Origin: Seleniivibrio woodruffii
GTDB taxonomy: Bacteria > Chrysiogenota > Deferribacteres > Deferribacterales > Geovibrionaceae
Assembly: GCF_004339245.1 (NCBI RefSeq)
Contig: NZ_SMGG01000003.1
Span: 1,178,770 to 1,242,769 of the forward strand
Length of the DNA stretch: 64,000 nucleotides
Direction: 5' to 3'
Shown piece by piece: positions 1 through 9,295 of the stretch (within the stretch, counting starts at the first letter, position 1; every line of letters starts with the position of its first letter). Both the position numbers and the translations under genes were made by a program. A model generated the notes under the pieces. It was not told the origin of the DNA. It saw only the letters and a list, made by a program, of their open reading frames with translations, and searched no databases.

Positions 1-2
1 GT

Positions 3-200
3 GAGACCAGCGGACTGCCCGACAGCGTGCAGAAGAAATACGCAGAACATCTTTACCGCATCCCCACAACGGGGAGGGTGCGCAGTCTGAACCTTTCCAA
101 TGCAGTTGCGCTTGTGGGGTTCGATATTCTGCGCAGGCGTGAATTTGCCGGCCTGGATGCCAACTGGATGGGACCCGAAACCGGAGAGACCTATGCTTAG
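3..200 (+). CDS. trmL: tRNA (cytidine(34)-2'-O)-methyltransferase, C-terminal part
   Basis: The frame open from base 3 ends in a TAG at 198-200 and encodes the last 65 residues of a SPOUT-class tRNA ribose methyltransferase. The segment IPTTGRVRSLNLSNAVALV matches the family's conserved C-terminal knot, where the R-SLNLSNAVA stretch builds the SAM pocket. TrmL methylates the wobble ribose of certain tRNA-Leu species. The 5' part lies outside the window. The gene overlaps the start of mqnA by 8 bases, so the two are probably co-transcribed. Assignment rests on this short but very characteristic motif; TrmH-type relatives are the alternative. Confidence 0.8.
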   Translation, partial: ETSGLPDSVQKKYAEHLYRIPTTGRVRSLNLSNAVALVGFDILRRREFAGLDANWMGPETGETYA

Positions 201-978
201 AATCGGTCAGATCGACTACGCAAACGTATATCCTATATTCCATCACCTTGAAAAAGAGAAGGGTTTCAAGCTCATCAAGGGCGTGCCCTCATATCTGAAC
301 ACTGCCATCCGTGAAGGGGTCATAGACCTTTCGCCGTGCAGCTGTATCGAATATGCCAGAAATCCTGAGAGCTACTATATAATTCCCGATATCTCCATCA
401 GCAGTATAAATGAGGTGAAGAGCGTCATGCTCTTCTCGGATATGCCAATTGAGGAACTCGGCGGCAAAGAGGTTTATCTCACCACCGAATCCGGCACTTC
501 CGTCATTCTGTTCGAGATACTCATGCGTGAACGTTACGGTATTGTGCCTGAGTTCACCAAAGAAAATCCCGAAGCACCAGCAAAGGTGCACATCGGGGAT
601 ACGGCACTTTTCGGCTACTACAACGACAAGTCAAAATACATCTACGACCTCGGAAAACTCTGGAAAGAGTTCACGGGACTGCCGTTCGTCTTTGCCCTGT
701 GGATAATCCGCAAGGATACGGCGGATGCTCACCGTGAGGAGACGAAGGCGTTCGTTGAGCTTCTGGGCAGGATAAAAAAGGACAGCAAGGGCAATCTGGC
801 GTCACTTATCGACCATTATCAGATGAAGGGGCTTACCAGCTACCAGATCATCGACTACTGGGAGATAATCAACTATGACCTCTCGGAGAACCATATAAAG
901 GGTCTGCTGAACTACTACAGTTTTGCTGTGAAGATCGGAAGACTGAAGAAGATGCCGTCGCTTGATTTTTTTGTGTAG
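193..978 (+). CDS. mqnA: chorismate dehydratase MqnA (futalosine menaquinone pathway)
   Basis: The 261-residue protein starts MLRIGQIDYANVYPIF and continues with the SPCSCIEYARN region, both typical of MqnA. MqnA removes water from chorismate to give 3-[(1-carboxyvinyl)oxy]benzoate, the first step of menaquinone synthesis through futalosine. I chose the ATG at 193 over the in-frame upstream ATG at 100 because it follows a GGAGAG ribosome site at 183-188 and the extra residues match only the trmL overlap. No other mqn gene is in the window. Menaquinone is consistent with the respiratory genes elsewhere in the window. Confidence 0.9.
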   Translation: MLRIGQIDYANVYPIFHHLEKEKGFKLIKGVPSYLNTAIREGVIDLSPCSCIEYARNPESYYIIPDISISSINEVKSVMLFSDMPIEELGGKEVYLTTESGTSVILFEILMRERYGIVPEFTKENPEAPAKVHIGDTALFGYYNDKSKYIYDLGKLWKEFTGLPFVFALWIIRKDTADAHREETKAFVELLGRIKKDSKGNLASLIDHYQMKGLTSYQIIDYWEIINYDLSENHIKGLLNYYSFAVKIGRLKKMPSLDFFV

Positions 979-1055
979 GGACAATTGGCCACTCTGAGCG
1001 CAGCGAAGAATGACGGAGAATCAGCGTCGTCATCGGCAGTGATGTAATAAAATTT

Positions 1056-1092
1056 ACCCTTTCAAAAAAAATTGAAGGGTAGTATATTTTTT
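1056..1092 (+). terminator. possible hairpin terminator after mqnA
   Basis: ACCCTT and AAGGGT arms enclose an A-rich loop and are followed by a T-run (1085-1092). It sits between mqnA and the sigma factor gene. The stem is short and has one bulge, so termination is only plausible. The preceding 985-1015 carries one copy of the CTGAGCGCAGCGAAGAATGA dispersed repeat. Confidence 0.35.
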
Positions 1093-1096
1093 CTTT

Positions 1097-1123
1097 GAAC
1101 TTATAGATTGATGGTCAGTCATA
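1097..1123 (+). promoter_or_regulatory. candidate ECF/sigmaE-type promoter of the sigma operon
   Basis: GAACTT at 1097-1102 followed after 16 bases by TCATA at 1119-1123 resembles the RpoE-type consensus (GGAACTT, N16, TCtgA). Its place just upstream of an rpoE-like gene would allow autoregulation, as in the proteobacterial rpoE operons. Only two short boxes support it. Confidence 0.3.
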
Positions 1124-1145
1124 GAACCATAGATTCGGAGGAAAT

Positions 1146-1721
1146 GTGAAAGATACGGCAATTATCGAAAAGGTACTGGCAGGTGATTCACAGGCGTTTG
1201 AAATGCTGATACTCAAGTATCAGTCGAAGCTGTTCGCTACTTCGATGAACGTGGTGAAAAACAGAGAGCTGGCAGAAGATATCGTTCAGGAAGCCTTTAT
1301 GAAGGCCTTCATGAAGCTGGACTCTCTGAAAAACAGAGAACAGTTCTATCCCTGGCTGAAACGCATTGCCCTCAACATCGCCCTTAACCACTTCGAAAAA
1401 GAGAAGAGGGTTATGGATGTTGAAAATGACGACGAAGAGACCAGCTTCTTCGACAATATAGGCAGCGGCGAAAGCCCCGAAGAACTCACTCTCAAAGAAG
1501 AGCTCCACAGGTATGTGAGGAACTATGTGGATTCTCTGCCCGACAAGCTCCGTGTGGTAATCGTTCTCAGAGAAGTTGAGGACATGAGCTACGAGGAGAT
1601 TGCGGATATGATGAACATACCGCTGGGAACTGTCCGCAGCAGGCTGTTCAACGCCAGGCAGATCATAAAAGACAGACTCATCAATCAGGGGTTGGCAGAT
1701 GGAATGTACCAGATTTCATAG
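1146..1721 (+). CDS. RpoE-like ECF RNA polymerase sigma factor
   Basis: This 191-residue protein has sigma region 2 (about residues 10-85, with ELAEDIVQEAFMKAF) and region 4 (about 130-180, with SYEEIADMMNIPLGTVRSR), and no region 1 or 3, the plan of ECF sigma factors. It would direct RNA polymerase to an envelope-stress regulon. Translation must begin at the GTG at 1146, because the ATG at 1144 is followed at once by TGA; a GGAGG at 1137-1141 supports this. It overlaps the anti-sigma gene by 23 bases. The order sigma, anti-sigma, RseB-like, DegP-like mirrors the rpoE/algT-mucABD operons of Proteobacteria. Confidence 0.93.
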   Translation: MKDTAIIEKVLAGDSQAFEMLILKYQSKLFATSMNVVKNRELAEDIVQEAFMKAFMKLDSLKNREQFYPWLKRIALNIALNHFEKEKRVMDVENDDEETSFFDNIGSGESPEELTLKEELHRYVRNYVDSLPDKLRVVIVLREVEDMSYEEIADMMNIPLGTVRSRLFNARQIIKDRLINQGLADGMYQIS

Positions 1722-2145
1722 ATTAATATCCTCATACGTAGACGAAGAGGCCTCGTCTCTGGAAAGACAGGCTGTTGAAAAACACATGGCAGGCTGTCAG
1801 TCCTGTCGTGACGAGCTTACAAATCAGCTGAGACTGAAAGACATGGTGAAACTCTCCTATGAAAAGACAATGGACATAGACATGTCCAGATCGATCATGG
1901 CGATGATCGCCCCTCAGGCCGCAAAGCCTGCTGTTAAGAAGGTCTCGTTCTATAAAAAATTCTCTGTTTTTGCGGCGGCGGCTGCGGCTCTGTTTGTTCT
2001 GGTTTTTGCGGCGGTTATGACAATGGGTACGGAAGAGACTCAGGTCGCCGGAAACGAAAAACTGGAAGAATACGTTATCGAGCATGTTGGTGCCGGTGTA
2101 ACAGATTTCAACGGGACCCTTGCCACTGTAAACTATAAAAAATGA
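1699..2145 (+). CDS. zinc-finger anti-sigma factor (RseA/MucA role)
   Basis: The 148-residue protein carries the zinc-binding anti-sigma motif H29-x3-C33-x2-C36, with C3 as a possible extra ligand, then one membrane segment at about 92-112. Such proteins hold an ECF sigma factor at the inner membrane until regulated proteolysis frees it. The start overlaps the sigma gene, and the stop overlaps the next start (ATGA at 2142), which implies translational coupling. The periplasmic tail is only about 35 residues, shorter than in E. coli RseA, so the contact with an RseB-like partner may differ. Function is inferred from motif and position. Confidence 0.88.
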   Translation: MECTRFHRLISSYVDEEASSLERQAVEKHMAGCQSCRDELTNQLRLKDMVKLSYEKTMDIDMSRSIMAMIAPQAAKPAVKKVSFYKKFSVFAAAAAALFVLVFAAVMTMGTEETQVAGNEKLEEYVIEHVGAGVTDFNGTLATVNYKK

Positions 2146-2849
2146 TCAAGATATTCCTGTTTCTCGGTATTTTGATACTTTCCTCAGAATCTTACGCCGC
2201 CGAGCAGGTATATTTTAAGGTCGCAGTGGACAACAGCACCTACACCGCCTTTATGGGCGGACAGACAGGGATAGACAACTCTACCCTGAACTATCTTGCA
2301 TCGAAGATGCGCAACCAGAAGTTTAAAATATCCGATGTCGACAAGGCATATTACGATGTGCCCCATCCGGTATCGATGCGTTTTGCGGGCAGGGACATAC
2401 TTCAGTATGACCTGAAACCCAGAGGCGCAGACAGGTTCAGGCAGATGCTTATGGTGGATTCGTCCGACAACGTGGTTCATAAAGACGTCTATGACCCGTC
2501 GGGCAAGCTGGTATATTCGTTCACCATACTGGAGTCGGAAGACTCATCCGCAAAACCGGTTAATGCGGATGAAGCAGAAAAAACAGACCGCTGTTTCCTG
2601 GGTTTCTGTGTTACAGGGGTCAGAATGCTGAAAGACGGCACAAAACACATAATGCTGTCCGACGGCATAAATAAATTTTCCATATTCAGAAAAAGGATTG
2701 CAGGCGAAGTTTCGGTCAGTAAAAGGATTGTCTACGGAAACTATGTGATGCGTAAAAAATCCGGCGACGACCTTTTTACGGTTGTGGGAACGATTCCCTA
2801 CAGCGCAATGCTGACCATGATCGAAAACTACACTAAACTGGAGGAATAG
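2142..2849 (+). CDS. RseB/MucB-like periplasmic sigmaE regulator
   Basis: A signal peptide (about residues 1-19, cut after SYAA) precedes a 215-residue secreted protein. The last third, with MLSDGINKFSIF, then GNYVM and FTVVGTIPYSAM, resembles the C-terminal domain of MucB/RseB. RseB binds the anti-sigma factor and delays its cleavage until lipopolysaccharide or misfolded protein signals arrive. Position between an anti-sigma gene and a DegP-like protease supports this strongly. The N-terminal lipid-binding-like domain is diverged and I could not match it motif by motif. It contains an odd CFLGFC pair near residue 150. Confidence 0.72.
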   Translation: MIKIFLFLGILILSSESYAAEQVYFKVAVDNSTYTAFMGGQTGIDNSTLNYLASKMRNQKFKISDVDKAYYDVPHPVSMRFAGRDILQYDLKPRGADRFRQMLMVDSSDNVVHKDVYDPSGKLVYSFTILESEDSSAKPVNADEAEKTDRCFLGFCVTGVRMLKDGTKHIMLSDGINKFSIFRKRIAGEVSVSKRIVYGNYVMRKKSGDDLFTVVGTIPYSAMLTMIENYTKLEE

Positions 2850-2851
2850 TA

Positions 2852-4213
2852 ATGAAAAAATTCCTGTTAATGACCTTCATAGTTTGCATCACTGCGGTTT
2901 CGGCAATTGCCGCTCCCGCTCCGGAATCTTTTTCCGGAATTTATAAGTCCACCAAAGATTCGGTGGTGAACATCTCTACTACTAAAGTAATGAAAAGATC
3001 GGCGCACCCGCCTATAAACGATGAAATGTTCAGAAGATTTTTCGGCGATGATTTCGGCGGAATGATTCCGAACATGCCCAGAGAATTTAAAACAAGCTCG
3101 CTGGGTTCAGGCTTCATAATCGACGCAACGGGTCTTATCGTCACCAACAACCACGTTATTGACGGTGCCAGCGAAATTATAGTTAAACTGAACGATGAGC
3201 ACAAGTTCCCCGCAAAGGTCGTGGGCAGGGATCCCCTGACCGACCTTGCACTCATCAAGATAGAGCCCGGAAATCTGAAACTCTCCCCTCTGCCCCTCGG
3301 TGATTCCGACAAGGCAGACATAGGCGACTGGGTGATAGCCATCGGTAACCCGCTGGGGCTTGAGTGGACCATTACCGCAGGCATCATAAGCGCAAAGGGA
3401 AGAGAGCTTAACAACAGCCCCTATGATAACTTTATGCAGACAGACGCATCGATCAACCCCGGAAACTCCGGCGGCCCCCTGATAAACATGCAGGGACAGG
3501 TTGTGGCCATCAACACGGCCATCATCCCCTCCGGTCAGGGACTTGGTTTTGCTGTGCCTGTGAATATGCTTAAAGATCTGCTTCCCAAGCTTAAGACCGG
3601 AACAGTTAAAAGAGGCTGGCTCGGCGTTTCCGTCCAGTCCATAGATGAAAAGCTTGCCAAAGGCTTCGGCATGAAAGAGCCTAAAGGCGCACTGATAGCC
3701 GACGTTACCAAAGACGACCCCGCCGACAAGGCAGGTGTTAAAGCAGGCGACGTTGTTCTGAAAGTGAACGGACAGGCAATTGCCGATTCCAAAGAGCTGG
3801 TGAACACCATCGGTGCGGTCAGCCCCGGACAGACGGTTGTTCTGGATATCCTCCGTGATAAAAAGGAGATGAAGATATCCGTTAAGCTTGGTGTCAGAAA
3901 AGGGCAGGGCGGTGAAGATGAATCTCCTGCGGCTGTGCCCGGATCAGCAATCACTGTGGTTCCCCTTAACAAGAACGAACTTACCAGACTGAACCTTTCC
4001 TATGGAGTGAAGGTGGTGAACGTGGACGAGAAGAAGAAGGCATATGATGCCGGACTCAGACCCGGAACCATCATTCTGACGATCAACAGAGAACAGGTCA
4101 GAACTGCGGCGGAGTTCAACGAAAAGTTCAACAAGATAGCCAAAGGCAGTGTTGTTCTGCTGCAGACCTATGCAGGCGGGCGGAGTAACTTCATAGCCTT
4201 CGATAAGGATTAA
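2852..4213 (+). CDS. degP: DegP/HtrA-family periplasmic serine protease
   Basis: The 453-residue protein has a signal peptide (1-20), a trypsin-like domain with the triad H101 (TNNHVIDG), D131 (PLTDLALI) and S206 (NPGNSGGPL), and two PDZ domains at about 240-335 and 365-450. It degrades or refolds damaged envelope proteins. A GAGGAA ribosome site precedes the ATG. It is the last gene of the sigma operon and is probably a target of that sigma factor. A DegQ or MucD name would serve as well; the long Q-loop insert (48-78) is compatible with a DegP-type cage. Confidence 0.93.
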   Translation: MKKFLLMTFIVCITAVSAIAAPAPESFSGIYKSTKDSVVNISTTKVMKRSAHPPINDEMFRRFFGDDFGGMIPNMPREFKTSSLGSGFIIDATGLIVTNNHVIDGASEIIVKLNDEHKFPAKVVGRDPLTDLALIKIEPGNLKLSPLPLGDSDKADIGDWVIAIGNPLGLEWTITAGIISAKGRELNNSPYDNFMQTDASINPGNSGGPLINMQGQVVAINTAIIPSGQGLGFAVPVNMLKDLLPKLKTGTVKRGWLGVSVQSIDEKLAKGFGMKEPKGALIADVTKDDPADKAGVKAGDVVLKVNGQAIADSKELVNTIGAVSPGQTVVLDILRDKKEMKISVKLGVRKGQGGEDESPAAVPGSAITVVPLNKNELTRLNLSYGVKVVNVDEKKKAYDAGLRPGTIILTINREQVRTAAEFNEKFNKIAKGSVVLLQTYAGGRSNFIAFDKD

Positions 4214-4219
4214 TCAGAC

Positions 4220-4250
4220 GGGAGCCGTAAAACCGGCTCCCTTTTTTTTT
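4220..4250 (+). terminator. rho-independent terminator of the sigma-degP operon
   Basis: An 8-bp perfect stem, GGGAGCCG with CGGCTCCC, is followed by nine T residues, seven bases after the degP stop. Confidence 0.92.
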
Positions 4251-4251
4251 G

Positions 4252-4412
4252 CCGTCGGCGCATTACTGCGTCAATCTATTCGGAGATTATTTCATATGGA
4301 TCCATACAGCCTTCGGCTTGAGACTCTTCGGCTTATGCCTCAGAGTGACGATTTATAGGTAAAACTTTCCACGTCACTGCGAACGAAGTGAAGCAGTCCC
4401 AACTCAGCATGA
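4252..4412. repeat. intergenic dispersed-repeat fragments
   Basis: This gene-free stretch holds pieces of families seen elsewhere in the window: a half-copy of the nested palindrome (GGCGCATTACTGCGTCA at about 4258-4274), a CAGCCTTCGGCTTGAGACTC piece like the one near 15610, and a CACTGCGAACGAAGTGAAGC copy at about 4376-4395. Confidence 0.7.
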
Positions 4413-4415
4413 CCG

Positions 4416-4446
4416 AAAAAAAAGCGTACCCCGAAGGATACGCTTT
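4416..4446 (-). terminator. terminator of the minus-strand chemoreceptor gene
   Basis: Read on the minus strand, AAAGCGTA pairs with TACGCTTT around a short loop and is followed by a run of T. Confidence 0.85.
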
Positions 4447-4469
4447 CAGAAATTATCTTAACATGAAAC

Positions 4470-6149
4470 CTATATCTTAAACTGTCTTGTAAGCACCATA
4501 AGGTTCTCCGACTGACGTTCAAGGTCGGAAACGGTACGGCTTATCTCGCCCAGAGCGTTTGTGCTCTGTTCTATTCCGGCGGAGATGGTCTGCGCATTGT
4601 CGTTGATGTTGTCAATGGCCTGAACCTGCTCCCTGATGGAGGATTCGATCACTCCGTTCATACTGCTCATTTCGCTGACGGAGTTTACTATCTTGTCGAA
4701 GAAGGTTGAGGTGGCCATCATGGTTTTAACGCCTGAATCAACCTTTACAAGGGCGTTGCCCATGTCGTCGGATGCACGGCCTGATTCCTTCTGTAAATTG
4801 CCTATAATGCCGCTTATTTCGCCCGTGGCAGACTGTGTTCTCTCTGCCAGCTTGCGAACCTCATCCGCAACAACAGCAAATCCCCGTCCGTGTTCTCCGG
4901 CTCTTGCGGCTTCGATAGCGGCGTTAAGAGCCAGAAGGTTGGTCTGGTCGGCGATATCGCTGATAACGTTAAGGATTGCGTTTATCTCCTGAGAGGATTC
5001 CGCAAGGCTTCTGATGGTTGAGCCTAGTTCGTCCACTTTTGTTTTGATCTGCTGTATCTCGTCCACGGCACGCTTAAGCATCTTGCTGCCTTCAACCGTG
5101 TTGTCTGTGGTCTCTTCAGCAACCCGCAGGTTTGCTTCGAGGTTGGAGTTTATAATGGCGGACGATGCGCTCATCTCTTCTGTTGCGGATGCTACACCTG
5201 AAACCTGTGCTGCCTGATCGCCCATGGTCATTGAGAGTTCCTCAGTTGCGGCGGCCAGCTCTGTGCTGCCGGATGCAACGGATTGTGCGTTCTCCTGAAC
5301 GGAGGCGACAATGTCTCTCAGCTTGTTTATGAACTGGTTGAAATACTTTGCCAGATCACCCACCTCATCGTTTGAAGTCACGGGGAGCTGTTTGGTAAGA
5401 TCCCCCTCTCCCGATGCGATATCTTTGAGGGTGTTTGCGGCGGTGATTATCCCGATTGTCATTTTTCTGGTGATGCTGAGGGTTATAACGCAGGCCACAG
5501 CGAGAGCCACAGCCGAGAATGCCAATATTTCAAAAAGCATTGCCCGCATTTTAGCATTCTGGTCAACTTCCAGTTTCGCTATGGCCTCGTCAATATCATC
5601 AATATAGATTCCTGTGCCTATCATCCAGTTCCAGCGGTCTATTCTGGTGACATAGCTCAGTTTCGGCGCATCTTTGTTGATGGAGGGTTTCGGCCAGATA
5701 TATTCAACGTATCCGTCTCCGGCCTTGGCTTTTTCTATCATCTCTCTAACAAAATAGACTCCGTTGGCATCGGATTTGTCGTAAAGATTCTTGCCGACAA
5801 CGTCTTTGTAAGGACCAACTGTCATTGCTGTTCCGTTGTAGTCATATGTGAAAACATAGCCGTCTTTTTGAAAACGTATACTTTCCAGAATTGCTTTGAC
5901 CTTAGTTTCAATCTGTTGAGGGTTTAGTTCAGGATCGTTCATTATGGGGGCAATTGCAGTGACGGCACTGTTCACTTCTGATTTGAGTTGTTCCTTTTTT
6001 TCTTCCAGCATAGCTGCTCTGGCGTAGTCGATCTGCTCTTTTGTTGCTTTTTTCATGTCTAAATAGACAGTCATAAGAACAATGCAGGTGACTGCGATAA
6101 GAGGGATCATTACTAAAAGAAGAATTTTTGACTTGATTGACTTAAGCAT
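4470..6149 (-). CDS. methyl-accepting chemotaxis protein, single-Cache sensor
   Basis: The 559-residue receptor has a membrane segment at about 8-28, a periplasmic sCache_2-type domain at about 42-195 ([28 protein letters not shown]), a second membrane segment at about 205-228, a HAMP domain and a signalling domain whose hairpin tip holds [19 protein letters not shown] and [18 protein letters not shown]. sCache_2 domains usually bind small organic acids; the ligand here is unknown. AGGAG lies just upstream of the ATG. No CheB/CheR docking pentapeptide is seen at the C terminus (it ends RQFKI). It stands alone, divergent from the amidotransferase gene. Confidence 0.95.
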   Translation of the reverse strand: MLKSIKSKILLLVMIPLIAVTCIVLMTVYLDMKKATKEQIDYARAAMLEEKKEQLKSEVNSAVTAIAPIMNDPELNPQQIETKVKAILESIRFQKDGYVFTYDYNGTAMTVGPYKDVVGKNLYDKSDANGVYFVREMIEKAKAGDGYVEYIWPKPSINKDAPKLSYVTRIDRWNWMIGTGIYIDDIDEAIAKLEVDQNAKMRAMLFEILAFSAVALAVACVITLSITRKMTIGIITAANTLKDIASGEGDLTKQLPVTSNDEVGDLAKYFNQFINKLRDIVASVQENAQSVASGSTELAAATEELSMTMGDQAAQVSGVASATEEMSASSAIINSNLEANLRVAEETTDNTVEGSKMLKRAVDEIQQIKTKVDELGSTIRSLAESSQEINAILNVISDIADQTNLLALNAAIEAARAGEHGRGFAVVADEVRKLAERTQSATGEISGIIGNLQKESGRASDDMGNALVKVDSGVKTMMATSTFFDKIVNSVSEMSSMNGVIESSIREQVQAIDNINDNAQTISAGIEQSTNALGEISRTVSDLERQSENLMVLTRQFKI

Positions 6150-6406
6150 GCAATTCTCCTGATTTGGATATAGTATTGAATTATACTATGTATTATGGTC
6201 GATTGTGAATTAAATTAAACAAAACACACCATTATTTTTCACATATGTCCCATATTTTTTCCCACAAAAATACGATTTTATGTCATTTTGAATATTTTTA
6301 TCTCTGAAATGTGAATAAAATGATTTCTCTGAATTCTTATTTTTGGTTTTATTTTAAGAAAAAGAGATTATACTAACCGCTAAATCTTATCTTACAGGAT
6401 GTGCTC

Positions 6407-7099
6407 ATGTTTCTTGTAGTCAAAACCGGAAATACCATGAAAGACTTAGCGCTTCACTACGGCGATTTTGAAGACTGGATGATCAGATTTATGGGCGTTA
6501 TGAGACAAAATGTGATGGTTGTTGACGTTCAGAAAGAAAATCTTCCTGATTCATTTGATTTCTATGGTATCCTTATCACAGGTGCCCATGAGATGGTCAC
6601 TGACAGACATGACTGGAGCGAAAGAACTGCGGAATGGCTGAGAAGGGCTGTGGAAAAATCGGTTCCTGTAATGGGAGTATGCTATGGGCATCAGCTGCTT
6701 GCTCATGCGCTCGGAGGTACGGTTGACAATCACCCTAAGGGACCTGAGATCGGAACTGTGGATGTGAACCTTACCGCTGAGGCGAAGAAGGATCCCGTTT
6801 TCAAATCCCTTCCCCAGACATTCAGGGTGCATGTAAGCCACACTCAGTCGGCTCTGACCCTGCCCGAAGGCGCTGTGGTTCTGGTTAACAACCCCTACGA
6901 ACCTCACCATGCTTTCCGCTATGGTAAGAATGCATGGGGTGTCCAGTTTCATCCGGAATATGATGCCCTGATATCAAGAGAGTATGTTCTTAATCAGAAG
7001 GAGAAGCTTAAAAGCCCCGAACTCACTCTGGGCGGCGTTGAGGAGACTCCAGAAGCGAACAGTCTGCTTGGAAAGTTCTGCGAATACTGTGTAAAATAA
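6407..7099 (+). CDS. GMP-synthase-like class I glutamine amidotransferase
   Basis: The 230-residue protein is a stand-alone class I glutaminase domain: nucleophile C92 in MGVCYGHQ, and the HPE of VQFHPEYD supplying His and Glu. Such proteins transfer ammonia from glutamine or act as gamma-glutamyl peptidases; no synthetase partner is adjacent, so the substrate is unknown. I prefer ATG 6407 to the GTG at 6401, since the AGGA at 6396-6399 lies 7 bases before ATG but only 1 base before GTG. The 257-base AT-rich gap upstream (6150-6406) must hold divergent promoters but I cannot point to clear boxes. Confidence 0.88.
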   Translation: MFLVVKTGNTMKDLALHYGDFEDWMIRFMGVMRQNVMVVDVQKENLPDSFDFYGILITGAHEMVTDRHDWSERTAEWLRRAVEKSVPVMGVCYGHQLLAHALGGTVDNHPKGPEIGTVDVNLTAEAKKDPVFKSLPQTFRVHVSHTQSALTLPEGAVVLVNNPYEPHHAFRYGKNAWGVQFHPEYDALISREYVLNQKEKLKSPELTLGGVEETPEANSLLGKFCEYCVK

Positions 7100-7198
7100 T
7101 TTTAATGTTGTTTTACTTACATTCCACTTGACAGGCGGTTAAAACTGGTCAATGATTAAAGCATACAAGTTCAGTCCTTTTTATGATTGAGGTGTGTT

Positions 7199-9016
7199 AT
7201 GCTTAAAAACATGAAACTTTCTAAAAAACTTTATCTCGGATTCGGAATCGTTCTGTTCCTTCTCGTTGTTGTAGGATTCATAAGCTATTCAAAAATAATG
7301 GTGGTGGCGAGCGAAGCCAGAAAAATGGACGCTATTTCAAACGTCCAGAACGCAATATATGAAGCCAGACTGGCAAGATATATGTACAGTTCCACAGGTG
7401 ATGAGGCATTTGCTCAGAAGACAGAAGAGCAGCTTCAACTGGCGTTTAAACTGGTTGACGGAGCCGTTCAGACCTATCCTGACATGAAGAATAATCAGAA
7501 CATAAGCGAGATGATGACTCTCGTTTCAAGCTATCAGAATGAATTCAATAAATTCAAGGCCGCTCAGGAGCTGAAAAAGTCAAACTATACTGAAATGACA
7601 AACTCAGCCAGAAATGCCCTTGCTGAGGCAGCAAATTCCGGAGAGGAGGGGGTTGCGAAGCTCCTTACCCTCATGCGTATCGATGCTCTCAGATTTATGA
7701 ACGACTCAGACCCTGCAAACCTTAAAGAGTTTGAAAAGCACTACAGCTCAGCTGTTGCGGCAGGTGCCGGAAATCAGAGAATCCTTGCTGACCTTAACAG
7801 TTATAAAGAAGATTTTGACAAATGGGTCAACGCTTTCAATACCCAGGTAGACATTCAGGCAGAGCTGGTTAAAGCCGCACAGAAAGCTCAGGCGCTCAGT
7901 ATCGTTGTTGTTGAAGAATACAAAAACGAAATGGACTCCAGCATCTCAACGGCTGTTGTGGTTATAATAGTATTCTCGATTGCGGCTGTTGCCCTTGGCA
8001 TCTTTATTTCGGTGCTTATAACCCGTTCGGTCACAGTGCCCATGGGTCAGGCGATAGATTTCGCAGCCCACCTTTCAAAAGGCGATTTCTCCAAACCTCT
8101 TGATATTAAACAGCAGGACGAAATAGGCCATCTTGCTTCGGCTATGGAGGAGATGAGGCTGAAACTGAAAGAGATAATAGAGGGTATAATAATGTCCGCA
8201 GGCTCCCTTGCCTCCGGCAGTACAGAACTTGCCAGCACCACAGAGGAACTGGCCACGACCTTCTCCGATCAGGCTCAGCAGGTTTCATCAGTGGCATCGG
8301 CTGTTGAGGAGATAAGCACATCTTCAAGACTGGTCATGGATTCGATACATGAGGTATCCGATAAGTCACAGTCGGCAAAACAGCTGACAACGGAAGGCCA
8401 AAACAACATAGTGTCTGCCAACGAAGTTATGGCGGAAATTAACAAGAGCGTCGGCGAACTCAGCACAACTGTCGCCGGACTGGCAAAATCATCAGAAGAC
8501 ATAGGAAGCATTCTGCTGGTTATAAACGATATAGCCGACCAGACAAACCTTCTGGCTCTTAACGCCGCAATTGAGGCCGCAAGAGCAGGCGACCACGGAC
8601 GGGGTTTTGCAGTTGTTGCAGACGAGGTTCGTAAACTGGCGGAGCGCACTCAGCAGTCAACAGAGGAGATCAAGACCATAATCTCCCAGTTCATAAAAGA
8701 GACAGCCAGAACCAACAAAGAGATGGCCGAGGCCGGCAGAAAGGTTCAGGACGGTGCAAACAAGCTGGATGCAGTTGACAGGATCTTTGAAAAGATCGTG
8801 GATTCTGTGAACGAAATATCCACCGCCAGCGGAATGATAACCAGTGCCGTGGGCGAACAGTCGCAGGCCATAGCTAACATAAACGACAATGCTCAGGTCA
8901 TATCAAGCGGTCTGGAGCAGAGCACAGCGGCCATTACGCAGGTTTCCCATACTGTTGCCGATCTGCAGAAGCAGGCGGATGATCAGATGGAGGGCACAAG
9001 AATATTCAAAATCTAA
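7199..9016 (+). CDS. methyl-accepting chemotaxis protein, helical sensor domain
   Basis: The 605-residue receptor starts [16 protein letters not shown], followed by membrane segment 1 (about 11-31), a 225-residue all-helical periplasmic domain of the size expected for a helical bimodular (HBM) sensor, membrane segment 2 (about 255-278), HAMP and a full signalling domain ([31 protein letters not shown]). HBM receptors such as McpS detect TCA-cycle acids; ligand is not predictable here. The ATG at 7199 follows GAGGTG at 7189-7194 and matches the start of the paralogue at 34766. The two share the N-terminal motif and overall plan, so they are in-genome paralogues. Confidence 0.94.
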   Translation: MLKNMKLSKKLYLGFGIVLFLLVVVGFISYSKIMVVASEARKMDAISNVQNAIYEARLARYMYSSTGDEAFAQKTEEQLQLAFKLVDGAVQTYPDMKNNQNISEMMTLVSSYQNEFNKFKAAQELKKSNYTEMTNSARNALAEAANSGEEGVAKLLTLMRIDALRFMNDSDPANLKEFEKHYSSAVAAGAGNQRILADLNSYKEDFDKWVNAFNTQVDIQAELVKAAQKAQALSIVVVEEYKNEMDSSISTAVVVIIVFSIAAVALGIFISVLITRSVTVPMGQAIDFAAHLSKGDFSKPLDIKQQDEIGHLASAMEEMRLKLKEIIEGIIMSAGSLASGSTELASTTEELATTFSDQAQQVSSVASAVEEISTSSRLVMDSIHEVSDKSQSAKQLTTEGQNNIVSANEVMAEINKSVGELSTTVAGLAKSSEDIGSILLVINDIADQTNLLALNAAIEAARAGDHGRGFAVVADEVRKLAERTQQSTEEIKTIISQFIKETARTNKEMAEAGRKVQDGANKLDAVDRIFEKIVDSVNEISTASGMITSAVGEQSQAIANINDNAQVISSGLEQSTAAITQVSHTVADLQKQADDQMEGTRIFKI

Positions 9017-9139
9017 GGCAGCGGTTATAACGCTTCGCATTTCGGTGTTGTCATTGAAAAAATCTTAATCATGTACATTCGTGTACACTCATGCGATTTT
9101 TTCAACTCCGCCTTGAACTGCTCGGTTCTAACCACTGCC
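9017..9139. repeat. nested palindromic intergenic element, copy A
   Basis: Directly after the chemoreceptor stop lie three nested inverted repeats: outer arms GGCAGCGGTTATAAC (9017-9031) and GTTCTAACCACTGCC (9125-9139); middle arms TTGAAAAAATC (9054-9064) and GATTTTTTCAA (9095-9105); central hairpin TGTACA-TTCG-TGTACA (9072-9087). The spacer after the middle arm holds CCGCCTTGAACTGCTCGG. Copies B (15201-15319) and C (46833-46948) have the same plan with different arm sequences. A further half-copy, CGCATTTCGGCGTTGTCAT, follows at about 9159-9177. Confidence 0.85.
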
Positions 9140-9186
9140 GATATGCTGAGAAGATCCTCGCATTTCGGCGTTGTCATAAAAACAGC

Positions 9187-9216
9187 AAAGGCGACCTTTC
9201 GGGGTCGCCTTTTTTT
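9187..9216 (+). terminator. terminator downstream of chemoreceptor gene
   Basis: AGGCGACC and GGTCGCCT form an 8-bp stem followed by a T-run. Confidence 0.88.
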
Positions 9217-9255
9217 GTCATTCTGAACGAAGTGAAGAATCTCATAGTATGAGAC

Positions 9256-9288
9256 AATAAAAAAGGCGGCCTTTTCGGGGCCGCCTTT
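9256..9288 (-). terminator. terminator of the amino acid ABC operon
   Basis: On the minus strand, AAAGGCGGCC pairs with GGCCGCCTTT (10 bp) and is followed by a T-run. It lies just past the ATPase gene stop. A copy of the TCTGAACGAAGTGAAGAATC repeat separates it from the opposing terminator. Confidence 0.9.
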
Positions 9289-9295
9289 GCTGTTT

